From Aquibacillus halophilus (GTDB lineage Bacteria > Bacillota > Bacilli > Bacillales > Amphibacillaceae), in NCBI RefSeq assembly GCF_009649745.1, contig NZ_WJNG01000009.1, positions 1 to 64,000 of the forward strand: a stretch of DNA of 64,000 nt. The letters run 5' to 3'. Position 1 is the first letter of the stretch. Every line of letters starts with the position of its first letter. The notes under the pieces were generated by a model. The model had not been told where the DNA came from. It searched no databases and worked only from the letters and a program-made list of their open reading frames with translations. This document shows, piece by piece, positions 47,842-57,385 of this stretch. The position numbers and the translations under genes were made by a program.

Positions 47842-49023
47842 CTAGTCAAACATATATTCTTTTGTGCGATAATTAATATTTAGTACAATTCCAATTGCAA
47901 TTAGATAGGTCAATATGGAACTCCCTCCATAGCTAACAAATGGTAGAGGTAACCCTGTAATCGGAAGTAATTGGACGGACATTCCAATGTTTTGAAAAAT
48001 TTGAAAAGTGAACATACCTATCATCCCACTAACTAAAAAGCTACCAAATTGGTCATTACTTCTAAGCGCGATGTGAATCAACCTATAGATAAGTAAAAAT
48101 AGAAGCGTGATCACAAAGCTAGCGCCGATAAATCCAAATTGTTCTGCAATAGCTGTAAAAATCATGTCTGTATGACGTTCAGGAATGTTAGGTACTTCAA
48201 AGCCTTGAATCCCTTTTCCGAATAATTGGCCGGAACCAATTGACATCATTGCACGGATTAACTGGTATCCGCCTGATTTTCCATACTCATAAGGATCTAA
48301 CCACCCCTGGAAACGACTCTCAACATGTTCGAACCCAAAGTCCTCGGTAAAATTATCAACAACCTCAGGATTATAGACATATAACAGGACGACTGTTCCA
48401 ACCATTATGATACTGAAGCCAACAAGTGTTAGAATAACTCTCCATCTAATTCCAGAAACAAGAATCATACAAAAAGTAATAAATGCTAGGACAAGAAAGC
48501 TCCCTAAGTCCGGTTGAACAGCTATTAACCCCATGGGAGGTAATGAAATTATCATTATTTTTGCAAGTAACCAAATATCGCTTTTGTTTGTCCGGTTCTT
48601 AAACCTTTCTTCATGACTTACTAGTATTTGCGCCAAAGCAATAATAAGAAAAATCTTCATAAATTCAGCCGGTTGCATGGTACCAAGTCCAGGAATATTA
48701 AACCAACCCCAAGCCCCGTTGACTTCTTTGGCGATTCCAGGTGGAAAATGGAAGAACAACATTGTTAATAATATGATTCCAATTCCATATAAAATCCACA
48801 CAACTTGCCTTAAACGATCGTAGTCGATAAACATGATCACGACGATTGCCATTGATCCTACAATGTACCATTTTATTTGTTGCAGCATGAAATTAGTATT
48901 AGAATATTTTTCGGGTAAATAATTGCCGAGTGTATATAAAGTAAAACAACTTACAATTGCTAAAAGCAATACAATAAATATTAATGAATAATCTATGTTA
49001 GAATTTGTATTTTTTGAACTCAT
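47842..49023 (-). CDS. RodA/FtsW/SpoVE family peptidoglycan polymerase
   Basis: 393 residues, about 10 membrane helices. SEDS motifs: NGAWGWFNIPGLGTMQPAEFMKI near 105, AVQPDLGSFLVLA near 170, the extracytoplasmic loop with a GKSGGYQLIRAMMSIGSGQL segment, and LPFVSYGGSSILTYL near 358. It polymerises lipid II glycan chains with a class B penicillin-binding protein. Closer to RodA than to FtsW by the short ends. It is set between prpE and mgtE, outside the usual shape cluster. No neighbouring penicillin-binding protein gene in view. Confidence 0.85.
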   Translation of the reverse strand: MSSKNTNSNIDYSLIFIVLLLAIVSCFTLYTLGNYLPEKYSNTNFMLQQIKWYIVGSMAIVVIMFIDYDRLRQVVWILYGIGIILLTMLFFHFPPGIAKEVNGAWGWFNIPGLGTMQPAEFMKIFLIIALAQILVSHEERFKNRTNKSDIWLLAKIMIISLPPMGLIAVQPDLGSFLVLAFITFCMILVSGIRWRVILTLVGFSIIMVGTVVLLYVYNPEVVDNFTEDFGFEHVESRFQGWLDPYEYGKSGGYQLIRAMMSIGSGQLFGKGIQGFEVPNIPERHTDMIFTAIAEQFGFIGASFVITLLFLLIYRLIHIALRSNDQFGSFLVSGMIGMFTFQIFQNIGMSVQLLPITGLPLPFVSYGGSSILTYLIAIGIVLNINYRTKEYMFD

Positions 49024-49382
49024 ATGTTTACCTTTCTTTCTAGTTATTCTGCAACAGAATAGGCTTTTATGTTAATAAAATTATTCGCAGTAAAATCAGA
49101 TAATTGTCTGGAGTGTATCTTTTAATATAAAATAGTACGTATTATTTATTACATTTTACTAATCTAATGTAAAATAACAGAATAACAGATAATGAACTGT
49201 GTTGTAACTAAGATATCTCAACTTAACAATTATAGATTAAGTTTACATTATAATTCTACATATTATAAGTATTGTTTCTATACAATTTGAAAATTAATAT
49301 TAGGATTTACAAAAAAAAGGAACCGCAGGATTTTATGGTTAGAATTAATATGGGAAAAATTTAGCTTTCTGCACTTCCTTTA

Positions 49383-49411
49383 TTGACAAAAAATAATAAG
49401 GCAATTAGTAT
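49383..49411 (+). promoter_or_regulatory. Predicted SigA promoter of mgtE
   Basis: TTGACA (49383-49388), 17 bp, TAGTAT (49406-49411), about 30 bp before the ATG. The rest of the 49024-49442 gap is AT-rich; I looked for a Mg2+ M-box leader and did not see one. Confidence 0.6.
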
Positions 49412-49442
49412 TATACGGTCACGGTGATAGGAGGTACTTAAA

Positions 49443-50810
49443 ATGGAATATTTAGATGAATCCGAAAGAGAAGAGCATTGGGAAAAGATACACGAGGCAC
49501 TTATAAATGAACAGATTGATCAATTTCGGGCAGAATTCTTAGAGATACACCCGTATGATCAAGCAAAAATATTCGAAGAGCAACCTGAAGAAATACGTTC
49601 TCTTATATATACCTATCTATCACCTGAGGAAATGGCAGATGTGATGGAGAATATCGATAGTGAGGATGTTGAGCCGTTTTTTAACGAGATGAACCCTCGA
49701 TATGCTGCAGGGGTGCTGGCAGAGATGTCAACCGATGACGCTGTTGATATTTTAAATGAATTCGACAAAAATAAAGTAGCTAGCTTCCTTAGCATTATGG
49801 ATAAGGAGTCTGCAGGTGAAATAAAGGAACTACTTCATTACGAAGAAAAAACCGCTGGTAGTATTATGACTACTGAGTTTGTTTCTATCCATTTGAATCA
49901 AACGGTCAAAGAAGCAATGAGACACTTAAGAAAAGAAGCTCCTGATGCTGAGACCATTTACTATTTATTTGTGGTGGATGAACAGAAGTGTCTTGTTGGT
50001 GTTCTATCCCTACGAGATTTGATCATTGCTGAGGGCGATTGGTTAATTTCAGATGTGATGAGCGATCGAGTTGTCTCTGTTGGGGTTACTGATGATCAGG
50101 AAGAAATTGCACAGATGATGCGCGACTACGATTTCTTAGCTCTTCCTGTAGTAGGGTTTCAAAACTACTTATTAGGAATTATAACTGTTGATGATATTAT
50201 GGACGTTATGGAAGAAGAGGCAAGTGATGACTACTCCAAGCTAGCCGGTATCTCAGATATGGATCGACCAGATGATACTGCTTTTACTTCTGCTAAGAAA
50301 AGATTGCCTTGGTTAGTGATCTTACTATTTTTAGGAATGTTTACAGCAAGTATTATTGGGAGATTTGAAGAAACATTGGACCAAGTGGCGATTCTTGCTA
50401 TTTTTATTCCATTGATTGCTGGTATGGCTGGTAATACAGGTACACAAGCATTAGCGGTAGCTGTAAGGGGAATTGCTACTGGAGAGATAGCGAAACAAGG
50501 GAAATCAAAAATTTTAGTACGCGAGGCATTTACAGGTTTAATAAATGGTATAGCTTGTGGAATATTAATAACAATTGTCGTTTATGTATGGAAAGAAGAT
50601 TTTTATTTAGGACTGTTAGTAGGACTCTCTACAATGGCAACCTTAATTGTCGCAACCATCGCTGGCGCAATGATACCATTAATCATGCATCGTCTTAACA
50701 TTGACCCAGCCGTAGCTTCTGGGCCCTTTATTACAACAATTAATGATATTTTCTCTATTTTAATATATTTTGGTATGGCAACAGCATTTATGAATTTGCT
50801 AATCCAATAA
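49443..50810 (+). CDS. mgtE: Magnesium transporter MgtE
   Basis: 455 residues. An N-terminal acidic superhelical domain (about 5-130), two CBS domains (about 135-260; MTTEFVSIHLNQTVKEAM and MSDRVVSVGVTDDQEEIAQMM, each a start), a plug helix and five membrane helices with the pore segment PLIAGMAGNTGTQALAVAVRG. The acidic N-domain senses Mg2+ and closes the pore. AGGAGGTACTTAAA precedes the ATG. Forms an operon with the antiporter gene. Confidence 0.95.
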   Translation: MEYLDESEREEHWEKIHEALINEQIDQFRAEFLEIHPYDQAKIFEEQPEEIRSLIYTYLSPEEMADVMENIDSEDVEPFFNEMNPRYAAGVLAEMSTDDAVDILNEFDKNKVASFLSIMDKESAGEIKELLHYEEKTAGSIMTTEFVSIHLNQTVKEAMRHLRKEAPDAETIYYLFVVDEQKCLVGVLSLRDLIIAEGDWLISDVMSDRVVSVGVTDDQEEIAQMMRDYDFLALPVVGFQNYLLGIITVDDIMDVMEEEASDDYSKLAGISDMDRPDDTAFTSAKKRLPWLVILLFLGMFTASIIGRFEETLDQVAILAIFIPLIAGMAGNTGTQALAVAVRGIATGEIAKQGKSKILVREAFTGLINGIACGILITIVVYVWKEDFYLGLLVGLSTMATLIVATIAGAMIPLIMHRLNIDPAVASGPFITTINDIFSILIYFGMATAFMNLLIQ

Positions 50811-50822
50811 AGGAGGTACATG

Positions 50823-52670
50823 ATGGAGCACGCAGAATCTGTCAGCTCACTAGTAATAGTTATACTAGCAGCTTTTATTACACCAATATTGATGCACCGT
50901 TTTAGGCTAAAGATGATTCCAGTTGTAGTAGCTGAAATTATTGTCGGTCTTATCATCGGACAAAGCGGGTTTAACCTGGTCGATGAAAGTAACTGGTTGG
51001 AAACACTGTCAACCTTGGGCTTCATATTTTTAATGTTTTTAAGTGGTCTTGAAATAGACTTTTCTATATTTGCCAATAAAAAGAAAAATAGGAAACCAAA
51101 AAGCAATGGAATTCCTAATCCGGTAATACTGGCCTCGGTAGTTTTTATAGGAATTTTTATACTGTCATTAGCTTTATCATATTTCTTTGTTTTTGTAGGC
51201 TTCATCGATAATGTATTTTTGATGACATTAATCATTTCAACGATTTCTCTTGGTGTCGTGGTGCCAACTCTTAAAGAAGCACATGCAATGAAAACTGCTA
51301 TTGGGCAAACAATATTATTAATTGCAGTAATCGCTGACCTTGCAACGATGATTCTCCTAGCTGTGTTTGTTTCATTTTATGGAGATGGATCAGGCAACAT
51401 GTGGCTCCTACTTATTTTGTTTGGTGCAGGGATATTACTTTATTTCGTTGGAAAGTACTACAGAAATCAAACGTTTATTGAAACAATGTCTAAAGGTACG
51501 ATTCAAATTGGCACACGAGCGGTATTTACTTTAATCATTTTCTTGGTTGCTTTGTCTGAAACTGTTGGTGCCGAAAACATCTTAGGAGCATTTTTAGCAG
51601 GTGCATTAGTATCCTTACTATCACCTAATCAAGAACTTGTTCAAAAGATGGATAGCTTTGGTTATGGTTTCTTAATCCCGATCTTCTTTGTAATGGTTGG
51701 GGTGGAAATCGATCTCTGGTCGTTATTTGACGATCCGAAGGTAATAGCGCTTATTCCTTTATTATTTGTTGCCCTATTACTATCTAAACTCGTTCCAGTT
51801 GTAATACTTAAAAAATGGTACGACTGGAAAACAGTCATCGCTTCTGGGATGATTCTAACGTCTACACTCTCTCTGGTTATTGCTGCTGCGACGATTGGAG
51901 AACGAATCGGCGTAATCAACAGCCAGATGGAAGGTGCATTAATTTTAGTTGCTGTTTTAACTTGTTTAATAACTCCACCATTCTTTAAGAAGCTATATGT
52001 AAAGCAAGTGGAAGAGGGACATAAGCAAATTGTTTCGTTTGTAGGCTCGAATCAAGCGACATTACCAGTTGTCCGTGAATTGGACTCTTCGTCTTTTGAG
52101 TCACATCTTTACCATACTAAGTTGGATAAAATAGATGAGAAAATCACTCGATCTGTATTTGATATTACCCAATTGAATGATTACAATCTAGAGAAAATGG
52201 TAGAAATTGGAGTATTTGATGTAGATTTAATTGTAGTATCTACTGGTGATGAGTCTCAAAATGCTGAAATCGCAACCTATGCCAAGCAAATAGGTGTCGA
52301 ACGAGTAATAGCCCGAATAGAGTCGCCAAAGCTTGATCTGGAATTGAAGGAAAAAGGAATAGAGGTTTTCTCAGTTCTACTTTCAACGAAAACTCTACTT
52401 AAAGCACTAATAGAAGCGCCAAGTGTTGTCGACATTTTGACGAAACAAGAAAGTGCATTATATGAAATTAATATGAACAATGCGAGCTATGACGGAATTA
52501 TGTTACGAGAATTTCCATTTACTGGTGATGTAATTATGGTAAGGATTTTCAGAGGTAAAGATTCAATTGTTCCTCATGGCGATACAGAATTAAAACTAGA
52601 CGATCGCTTGATTGTGACTGGTTCACATGAGTACGTGGAAGAACTACAAATTATACTTGAATATAGTTAA
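50823..52670 (+). CDS. yjbQ: CPA2 K+/H+ antiporter with RCK domains (YjbQ-like)
   Basis: 615 residues. N-terminal CPA2 membrane domain, about 12 helices (AEIIVGLIIGQSGFN; FLMFLSGLEIDFSIF; ETVGAENILGAFLAGALVS), followed by a TrkA-N-like region (about 400-520) that lacks a full GxGxxG (FVGSNQAT) and a TrkA-C domain with a final REFPFTGDVIMVRIFRG. Of two adjacent ATGs, the second (50823) is better spaced from AAAGGAGGT. 12 bp after mgtE. Confidence 0.88.
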   Translation: MEHAESVSSLVIVILAAFITPILMHRFRLKMIPVVVAEIIVGLIIGQSGFNLVDESNWLETLSTLGFIFLMFLSGLEIDFSIFANKKKNRKPKSNGIPNPVILASVVFIGIFILSLALSYFFVFVGFIDNVFLMTLIISTISLGVVVPTLKEAHAMKTAIGQTILLIAVIADLATMILLAVFVSFYGDGSGNMWLLLILFGAGILLYFVGKYYRNQTFIETMSKGTIQIGTRAVFTLIIFLVALSETVGAENILGAFLAGALVSLLSPNQELVQKMDSFGYGFLIPIFFVMVGVEIDLWSLFDDPKVIALIPLLFVALLLSKLVPVVILKKWYDWKTVIASGMILTSTLSLVIAAATIGERIGVINSQMEGALILVAVLTCLITPPFFKKLYVKQVEEGHKQIVSFVGSNQATLPVVRELDSSSFESHLYHTKLDKIDEKITRSVFDITQLNDYNLEKMVEIGVFDVDLIVVSTGDESQNAEIATYAKQIGVERVIARIESPKLDLELKEKGIEVFSVLLSTKTLLKALIEAPSVVDILTKQESALYEINMNNASYDGIMLREFPFTGDVIMVRIFRGKDSIVPHGDTELKLDDRLIVTGSHEYVEELQIILEYS

Positions 52671-52676
52671 TAAGAT

Positions 52677-52709
52677 AATAATCCTGCTCATTTGCAGGAT
52701 TATTTTTTT
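52677..52709 (+). terminator. Rho-independent terminator of mgtE-yjbQ
   Basis: Perfect 11-bp arms AATAATCCTGC (52677-52687) and GCAGGATTATT (52694-52704) followed by T5. Confidence 0.92.
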
Positions 52710-52715
52710 AAATAA

Positions 52716-52760
52716 TTGAGTTTATTTAACTTATCGGCTAAAATAGTATCAGGTACTAAT
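52716..52760 (+). promoter_or_regulatory. fabI promoter with FapR operator
   Basis: -35 TTGAGT (52716-52721), 17 bp, -10 TAAAAT (52739-52744), then TAGTATCAGGTACTAAT (52744-52760), whose complement ATTAGTACCTGATACTA is a near-perfect FapR site. The operator covers the start point, so the repressor would block initiation. Same geometry as fabHF. Confidence 0.85.
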
Positions 52761-52797
52761 AACAAGTATAAACTTTTTACCTTAGGAGGATGAAAAA

Positions 52798-53577
52798 ATG
52801 AATTTTTCATTGGAAGGTCGTACATATGTGATTATGGGCGTTGCAAATAAACGTAGTATTGCTTGGGGAATAGCTCGTTCATTACATGAAGCGGGAGCAC
52901 GTCTTATCTTCACCTATGCAACCGAACGTTTCGAAAAACCAGTAAAAGATTTAGTTAGCACATTGGATGGACAGGATGCATTGTTTTATGAATGTGATGT
53001 AACAAGTGATGAAGGTGTACAAGCAACTTTTGATCAAATAAAACAAGATGTAGGAACAATTCATGGTTTAGCTCATTGTATAGCATTTGCACAAAAAGAG
53101 GATCTGCAAGGTGAGTTTAAAGATACAAGTCGTGATGGTTATTTATTAGCCCACAACATAAGCGCATTCTCGCTTGTTGCTGTATCCAGAGCCGCACAGC
53201 CTTTAATGACAGAAGGCGGGGGTATTGTTACCTTGACTTACCTTGGTGGTGAGCGGGTTGTGCAAAACTATAATGTGATGGGTGTTGCGAAGGCAAGTTT
53301 AGATGCTAGTATGAGATACTTGGCTAACGACTTAGGCAAGCACGCTATCCGAGTAAATGCCATTTCAGCTGGACCGATTCGTACTCTTTCTGCAAAAGGT
53401 ATTGGGGATTTTAATTCAGTCCTTAAACAAATTGAAGAAAAGGCACCTCTTCGTCGTACGGTTTCCCAGGAAGAGGTTGGAGACACAGCTTACTACCTAC
53501 TAAGTGATTTATCTCGTGGGGTAACAGGAGAAATTATCCATGTAGATTCTGGGTATAATATTTTAGGCTTGTCTTAA
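52798..53577 (+). CDS. fabI: Enoyl-ACP reductase FabI
   Basis: 259 residues, SDR-type enoyl reductase. N-terminal GVANKRSIAWGIARSLHEAGA binds NAD(P)H; the catalytic Tyr and Lys lie in NYNVMGVAKASLDAS (Y-x6-K). Reduces enoyl-ACP in the last elongation step. GGAGGATGAAAA precedes the ATG. Confidence 0.96.
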   Translation: MNFSLEGRTYVIMGVANKRSIAWGIARSLHEAGARLIFTYATERFEKPVKDLVSTLDGQDALFYECDVTSDEGVQATFDQIKQDVGTIHGLAHCIAFAQKEDLQGEFKDTSRDGYLLAHNISAFSLVAVSRAAQPLMTEGGGIVTLTYLGGERVVQNYNVMGVAKASLDASMRYLANDLGKHAIRVNAISAGPIRTLSAKGIGDFNSVLKQIEEKAPLRRTVSQEEVGDTAYYLLSDLSRGVTGEIIHVDSGYNILGLS

Positions 53578-53585
53578 TAATCAGA

Positions 53586-53626
53586 AAGACGCATAAAACG
53601 ATTAATCGTTTTATGCGTTTTTTTCT
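53586..53626. terminator. Rho-independent terminator of fabI
   Basis: ACGCATAAAACGATTAATCG and its complement form a 30-bp palindrome (53589-53618) followed by T7. The convergent GNAT gene ends 6 bp on. Confidence 0.92.
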
Positions 53627-53631
53627 CCCTC

Positions 53632-54081
53632 TCAATCAATATCCTTTGTTTTAATTTGCATGACCGATTGTAAATATTTAAAGCCTAGACCTTCGTATAT
53701 TTGTTTTGCCGTATTTGCAGAATATACGTTTAGACGAACCTCACGATAGCCTTGTTGCTTTAAATTTTTAATACTATGTTGTAATAACAACTTTCCGATA
53801 CCCCTTTTTCGATATTCGGGAAGAACGTAAAGCTCGTAAATAAAACCATGCCATTGCTCCTCCAACAGATCAAAGTTTTCTCCAATTAATATCCATCCAA
53901 GAATGTAGTTTTCTGGATTACGATAAACAACATAATAGCCACCGTTGTTTAATACAGGTAAAACTATTTGATATGCCTTATCAATACTTATCGAATTGAA
54001 TATCGCAGCTCCTTCACTAGCTGATTCAGCAATCTTAGAGTAAATAAAGCTCATTTCTTTACTTGTTGCTTTTGAAATCAT
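53632..54081 (-). CDS. GNAT-family N-acetyltransferase
   Basis: 149 residues. Acetyl-CoA motif YRKRGIGKLLLQHSIKNL near 95 and the later YEGLGFKYL strand are typical of RimI-like enzymes. The start of the protein (ISKATSKEMSFIYSKIAESA) resembles YjcK- and YkwB-type GNATs. GGGGGAGATTTA precedes the ATG. Substrate unknown. Confidence 0.85.
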   Translation of the reverse strand: MISKATSKEMSFIYSKIAESASEGAAIFNSISIDKAYQIVLPVLNNGGYYVVYRNPENYILGWILIGENFDLLEEQWHGFIYELYVLPEYRKRGIGKLLLQHSIKNLKQQGYREVRLNVYSANTAKQIYEGLGFKYLQSVMQIKTKDID

Positions 54082-54264
54082 TAAATCTCCCCCACCATGC
54101 TTATTGTTGATAAGATAGCTTATGTTTTAAACTAAAATTTTGAAATAAAAATAAGAAATTAACTGAATTTTTTGGCTTCGAAAACATTGAAACAATGGGC
54201 ACAATTCATATTCTGTTACATATAATGTTTTGAAGAGTTTTGAGTAAAGGGGAGAATGCAATTT

Positions 54265-54843
54265 ATGAAAAAAAGGAAAACGGATGCCGAGAATCCAATG
54301 CTCTATATTCAACAACCCGAATTGAAAAGACCAAAAGCTTCCATGCAATCAAATTATAGAACACCTAAAAAGAAAAAAACAAAAAACGAAGTGATTCCGG
54401 ATTTAACAGAAAGACCAAACAAAATAAAAAAGAGAATACCTAAATCAAAACCAGTACAGAAAGAAGAAAAAGATATTGTGTATGGAAGTCAAGAAGATAT
54501 TATTGAGGAACTAGTTGATGGTACTCACTATGATGAATCTGAAAAGAAAAATGATGAATTAGAGGACGTTATCGAATCGGAAAATCAGGATGTATTGGCT
54601 GGACCAAGAGTCAAACGTAAAAAATTTGCGGATATGAGTAATGAAGAAAAGGTGAATTATTTCGTTGGACTACCATCTCAGGTACCTAGGATGAGGTGTG
54701 AAGTGGTTACTGAAGAAGAACGCCATCGGGGTGTAATCACTGATTATCGAGATGGCTTCGTGTACATGGAAACAGTAAAAAGGCCTAGAAATAAAAAGGT
54801 TGATATAAATCAAATTAGTAATATAAGATTAATTAGTTTTTAA
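54265..54843 (+). CDS. cotO: Spore coat protein CotO
   Basis: 192 residues. A basic N-terminal half rich in Lys and Pro, an acidic centre (about 75-115), and the conserved CotO end VNYFVGLPSQVPRMRCEVV with YRDGFVYMETV. CotO directs late coat (encasement and crust) assembly. The second ATG (54265) is spaced well from GGGGAGAA; the first at 54256 is too near. Sits beside cotZ as in B. subtilis. Confidence 0.88.
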   Translation: MKKRKTDAENPMLYIQQPELKRPKASMQSNYRTPKKKKTKNEVIPDLTERPNKIKKRIPKSKPVQKEEKDIVYGSQEDIIEELVDGTHYDESEKKNDELEDVIESENQDVLAGPRVKRKKFADMSNEEKVNYFVGLPSQVPRMRCEVVTEEERHRGVITDYRDGFVYMETVKRPRNKKVDINQISNIRLISF

Positions 54844-54860
54844 TAACAAATTAATTAATC

Positions 54861-54898
54861 AAAAAAGGTCTGCCCATAAGATAGGCAGACCTTTTTGA
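54861..54898. terminator. Bidirectional terminator between cotO and cotZ
   Basis: AAAAAAGGTCTGCC (54861-54874) and GGCAGACCTTTTT (54884-54896). Confidence 0.92.
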
Positions 54899-54908
54899 TT
54901 AAGATGAA

Positions 54909-55373
54909 TTATCTGTTAGCTAGAGCACTAATTGCTGGTAAACAAGTTACGTGACAGAAACAATCTAGATCTACAGTTATACAGATCCCAGTTACCATTA
55001 AATCACTAGTATCTTGGTCGACTGGAGAGTCTGGATTAGCTTCATCATTTTCTTCACGTAGTAATTCTACTACTGCACAGTTGTCTTCATCTACAGACTT
55101 AACACGGAAGTAATAGCTTGCTTGTGCGTTTCCAAGGTCATCGACCGGAATACCAAATCCCTTGAATGGTTCACAGTTACCTTTGCAGTAAAGTAGTACT
55201 GGTACAGTGTCTAAATTGTTAGCTGTAGGTGAAGTATCTCCTAGTAAATCAGCGATTGATTGTTCACAGCTAGTTACACAACCATTTTCAATGATATCTG
55301 TTTGTGCATCGGCTATCTCTCTTAGGATATCTGCTACACAGTTTCCTGAATCGTTCTTAGTTCCACATGCCAT
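54909..55373 (-). CDS. cotZ: Spore crust protein CotZ/CotY
   Basis: 154 residues, Cys-rich, of the CotY/CotZ type. Cysteines lie in ACGTKNDSGNCVADIL, NGCVTSC, YCKGNCEPFKGFG and TVDLDCFCHVTC. The protein forms the outermost coat (crust) lattice through disulfides. GAAAGGGGTTAGATAC precedes the ATG. Only one copy is present in the window. Confidence 0.9.
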   Translation of the reverse strand: MACGTKNDSGNCVADILREIADAQTDIIENGCVTSCEQSIADLLGDTSPTANNLDTVPVLLYCKGNCEPFKGFGIPVDDLGNAQASYYFRVKSVDEDNCAVVELLREENDEANPDSPVDQDTSDLMVTGICITVDLDCFCHVTCLPAISALANR

Positions 55374-55586
55374 TGTATCTAACCCCTTTCAGTATTTGTT
55401 GACTTATTAGTCTCTACTAGAGTATGTTTTACTGCAATCATTGTGTGGGCAGATACCATTCTTGAGCAAAATTGAGATAAATATCATGTAAATTAACAGA
55501 AAAACGGGCGGATGTCCATAACTTTCATAGGACATTTACATAGAATATAGCGATGAAGTTCTCATAATAAGGGAGTGAAAATCTTT

Positions 55587-55805
55587 ATGTCTGAAAAAAA
55601 GAGAAAAGTGATTTACGTGAAAGACCTAGTAATAAAAGCAGAGAATGTGCGGATTGAGCAACCTGCACCACAGCCACGTCCACGTCCTTTCGATCCATTC
55701 TTCGGACCTAGAAGAGAACCAGTATTTGAAGAATCCGTTGATCATAAAGAAAAAATAGAAGATATTGAATCATCTTCTGATGATCATCATAAAGGACATA
55801 AATAA
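55587..55805 (+). CDS. Small Pro-rich, acidic-tail protein
   Basis: 72 residues: a Lys-rich start (MSEKKRKVIYVKDLVIKAEN), a Pro/Arg stretch (PAPQPRPRPFDPFFG) and a charged tail rich in Asp, Ser and His. I recognise no family. The ATG at 55587 is favoured; a GTG at 55575 overlaps GGGAG. Neighbours are coat genes, so a sporulation role is possible. Confidence 0.62.
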   Translation: MSEKKRKVIYVKDLVIKAENVRIEQPAPQPRPRPFDPFFGPRREPVFEESVDHKEKIEDIESSSDDHHKGHK

Positions 55806-55921
55806 ACAATAGTCAACTTTTGAAATGATACGAGGCAGCTCCCAGGGTTGTCTCGTTTTTCTTTCTGTTGGAAAGGAATAATAATTGTATTGAATTTAAG
55901 AAATAAAGGGGTGATATTAAC

Positions 55922-56134
55922 ATGAATAATAGAAAGGCAACTAATCAATCAATGATGAAACATTTAGGAGATATTGAGAAGCATCTAGGAAAAAACGAAA
56001 AATGGTTTCAACGTCCAGAAAAAAAGATGAGGCACTTTGAACAAGAAATGAAGCGGTGGGATAAAGGATTTGTTAATAGTATCAAAGAATTAGAAAAAAC
56101 CATGATTGAATTTGATAAACTAGTAGACAAATAG
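55922..56134 (+). CDS. Small charged helical protein
   Basis: 70 residues, almost wholly helical and rich in Lys, Glu and His (DIEKHLGKNEKWFQRPEKKM), with likely coiled-coil character. AAAGGGGTGATATTAAC precedes the ATG. No family recognised. Part of the small-gene run beside cotO and cotZ. Confidence 0.65.
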   Translation: MNNRKATNQSMMKHLGDIEKHLGKNEKWFQRPEKKMRHFEQEMKRWDKGFVNSIKELEKTMIEFDKLVDK

Positions 56135-56202
56135 TGCGAGCGCTTAGTCTTAATTGAAAAGGGGTATAGGTAACCATTAAGTAAAATTAGGAGGGGTGGT
56201 TT

Positions 56203-56460
56203 ATGGGTTACATACTTCCAGTCTCAACCTATCAATATGAGCAGTATCATACACGCTCGGTTAAACAAGAACAGGATCCATTCCCAATTGAAAGATTGCA
56301 TAAAACTCAACTAAGTATGATGTACAATAGCATGAAGCAACAAGAACAGCAAAGCAGTGGAAGGAACTTGTATGTTCCCAGCAATATTCACAAATCAGCT
56401 ACAGATAAAATTTACGCGGATTTAACAGGATTAGGAAGGTACTTTAACGAAAAGATATAG
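56203..56460 (+). CDS. Small Gln/Tyr-rich hypothetical protein
   Basis: 85 residues: a Gln- and Tyr-rich start (LPVSTYQYEQYHTRSVKQEQ) and a C-terminus TDKIYADLTGLGRYFNEKI. AGGAGGGGTGGTTT is a strong ribosome site. No family recognised and no membrane segment. Lies 29 bp before the MBL hydrolase, perhaps co-transcribed. Confidence 0.65.
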   Translation: MGYILPVSTYQYEQYHTRSVKQEQDPFPIERLHKTQLSMMYNSMKQQEQQSSGRNLYVPSNIHKSATDKIYADLTGLGRYFNEKI

Positions 56461-56488
56461 GTAAGCTAAAATAAGGAGAAGAATAATC

Positions 56489-57385
56489 ATGGAATTTCAA
56501 CAGTTAAAGGAATCTTGTTATGCTTTTCGGGGTCCAGTCAATATTGGATATGTACATCATGGAGAATTAGGAATGCTAATTGATGCGGGCATTGATAAGT
56601 CAACTATGAAGAAGATATTGAAGCATCTACTGGCCAAAAATCTACCCGTTACACATTTGTTTATTAGCCATGCGCATTCCGATCATTTTGGCGGGGCTCA
56701 ATATTTACAGGAACAACATCGTGTATTTACAATAGCTCCTTATTTAGAAGAAGCAATTATGCGGTATCCAATCCTTGAGCCTCTCTATTTGTTTGGTGGG
56801 AATGATCCATTACCCGAATTACGAAATAAATTTTTAGAAGGTAACCCAATACAAATAGATAAGGTGGTAAAAGAAGGATTGCACAAAATTGATAACTTTC
56901 TGTTTGATACCTATTTATTGCCAGGCCATAGCTATTACCAACTGGCAATTCGAATAAATGACATACTGTATGCAGGTGATGCCTATTTTAGTGAGGAACA
57001 ATTGAAAAAACACAAAATACCGTTTTTGACTGATGCCGATCAAGCAATTCTGAGTTTAAAGAGACTAAAAGAAATCCCCTGTAAAGGCGCTATTCCTGGA
57101 CATGGAGTGTACCAAGAAGGTTTCCATCAAACAGTCGACGATAACATTGAATACCATGAAGAGCTAATTGATTGGTTGCATGATAAGATTTCTTCGAAAC
57201 CTGAAGGCATTACTCATGAGACAATAGTAGCTGATATGTGTGCTCATTATCAGGTGAATCCTCCTCAGCTATCTCAATTTTTATTGTTCCGAACAGCTAT
57301 TACGAGTTATTTATTAGCATTAATAAAACGCAACATGGTCAAAAACACAATTGAACGAGCCCGTTGGGTGTTCAAAGCATGCTAG
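56489..57385 (+). CDS. Metallo-beta-lactamase fold hydrolase
   Basis: 298 residues. The zinc motif is SHAHSDHFGGAQ near 55 (HxHxDH), with further ligands in LPGHSYYQ near 152 and AGDAYF near 165 and PGHGVYQEG near 205. A C-terminal helical part (about 240-298) completes the YqgX/YcbL-like shape. The true substrate is not evident. AAGGAGAAGAATAATC precedes the ATG. Cytosolic. Confidence 0.88.
   Translation: MEFQQLKESCYAFRGPVNIGYVHHGELGMLIDAGIDKSTMKKILKHLLAKNLPVTHLFISHAHSDHFGGAQYLQEQHRVFTIAPYLEEAIMRYPILEPLYLFGGNDPLPELRNKFLEGNPIQIDKVVKEGLHKIDNFLFDTYLLPGHSYYQLAIRINDILYAGDAYFSEEQLKKHKIPFLTDADQAILSLKRLKEIPCKGAIPGHGVYQEGFHQTVDDNIEYHEELIDWLHDKISSKPEGITHETIVADMCAHYQVNPPQLSQFLLFRTAITSYLLALIKRNMVKNTIERARWVFKAC

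Noticed and set aside
49024-49442. Mg2+ riboswitch (M-box) before mgtE
   Set aside because: I looked for the conserved M-box blocks in this gap and found none; a plain SigA promoter explains the gap.
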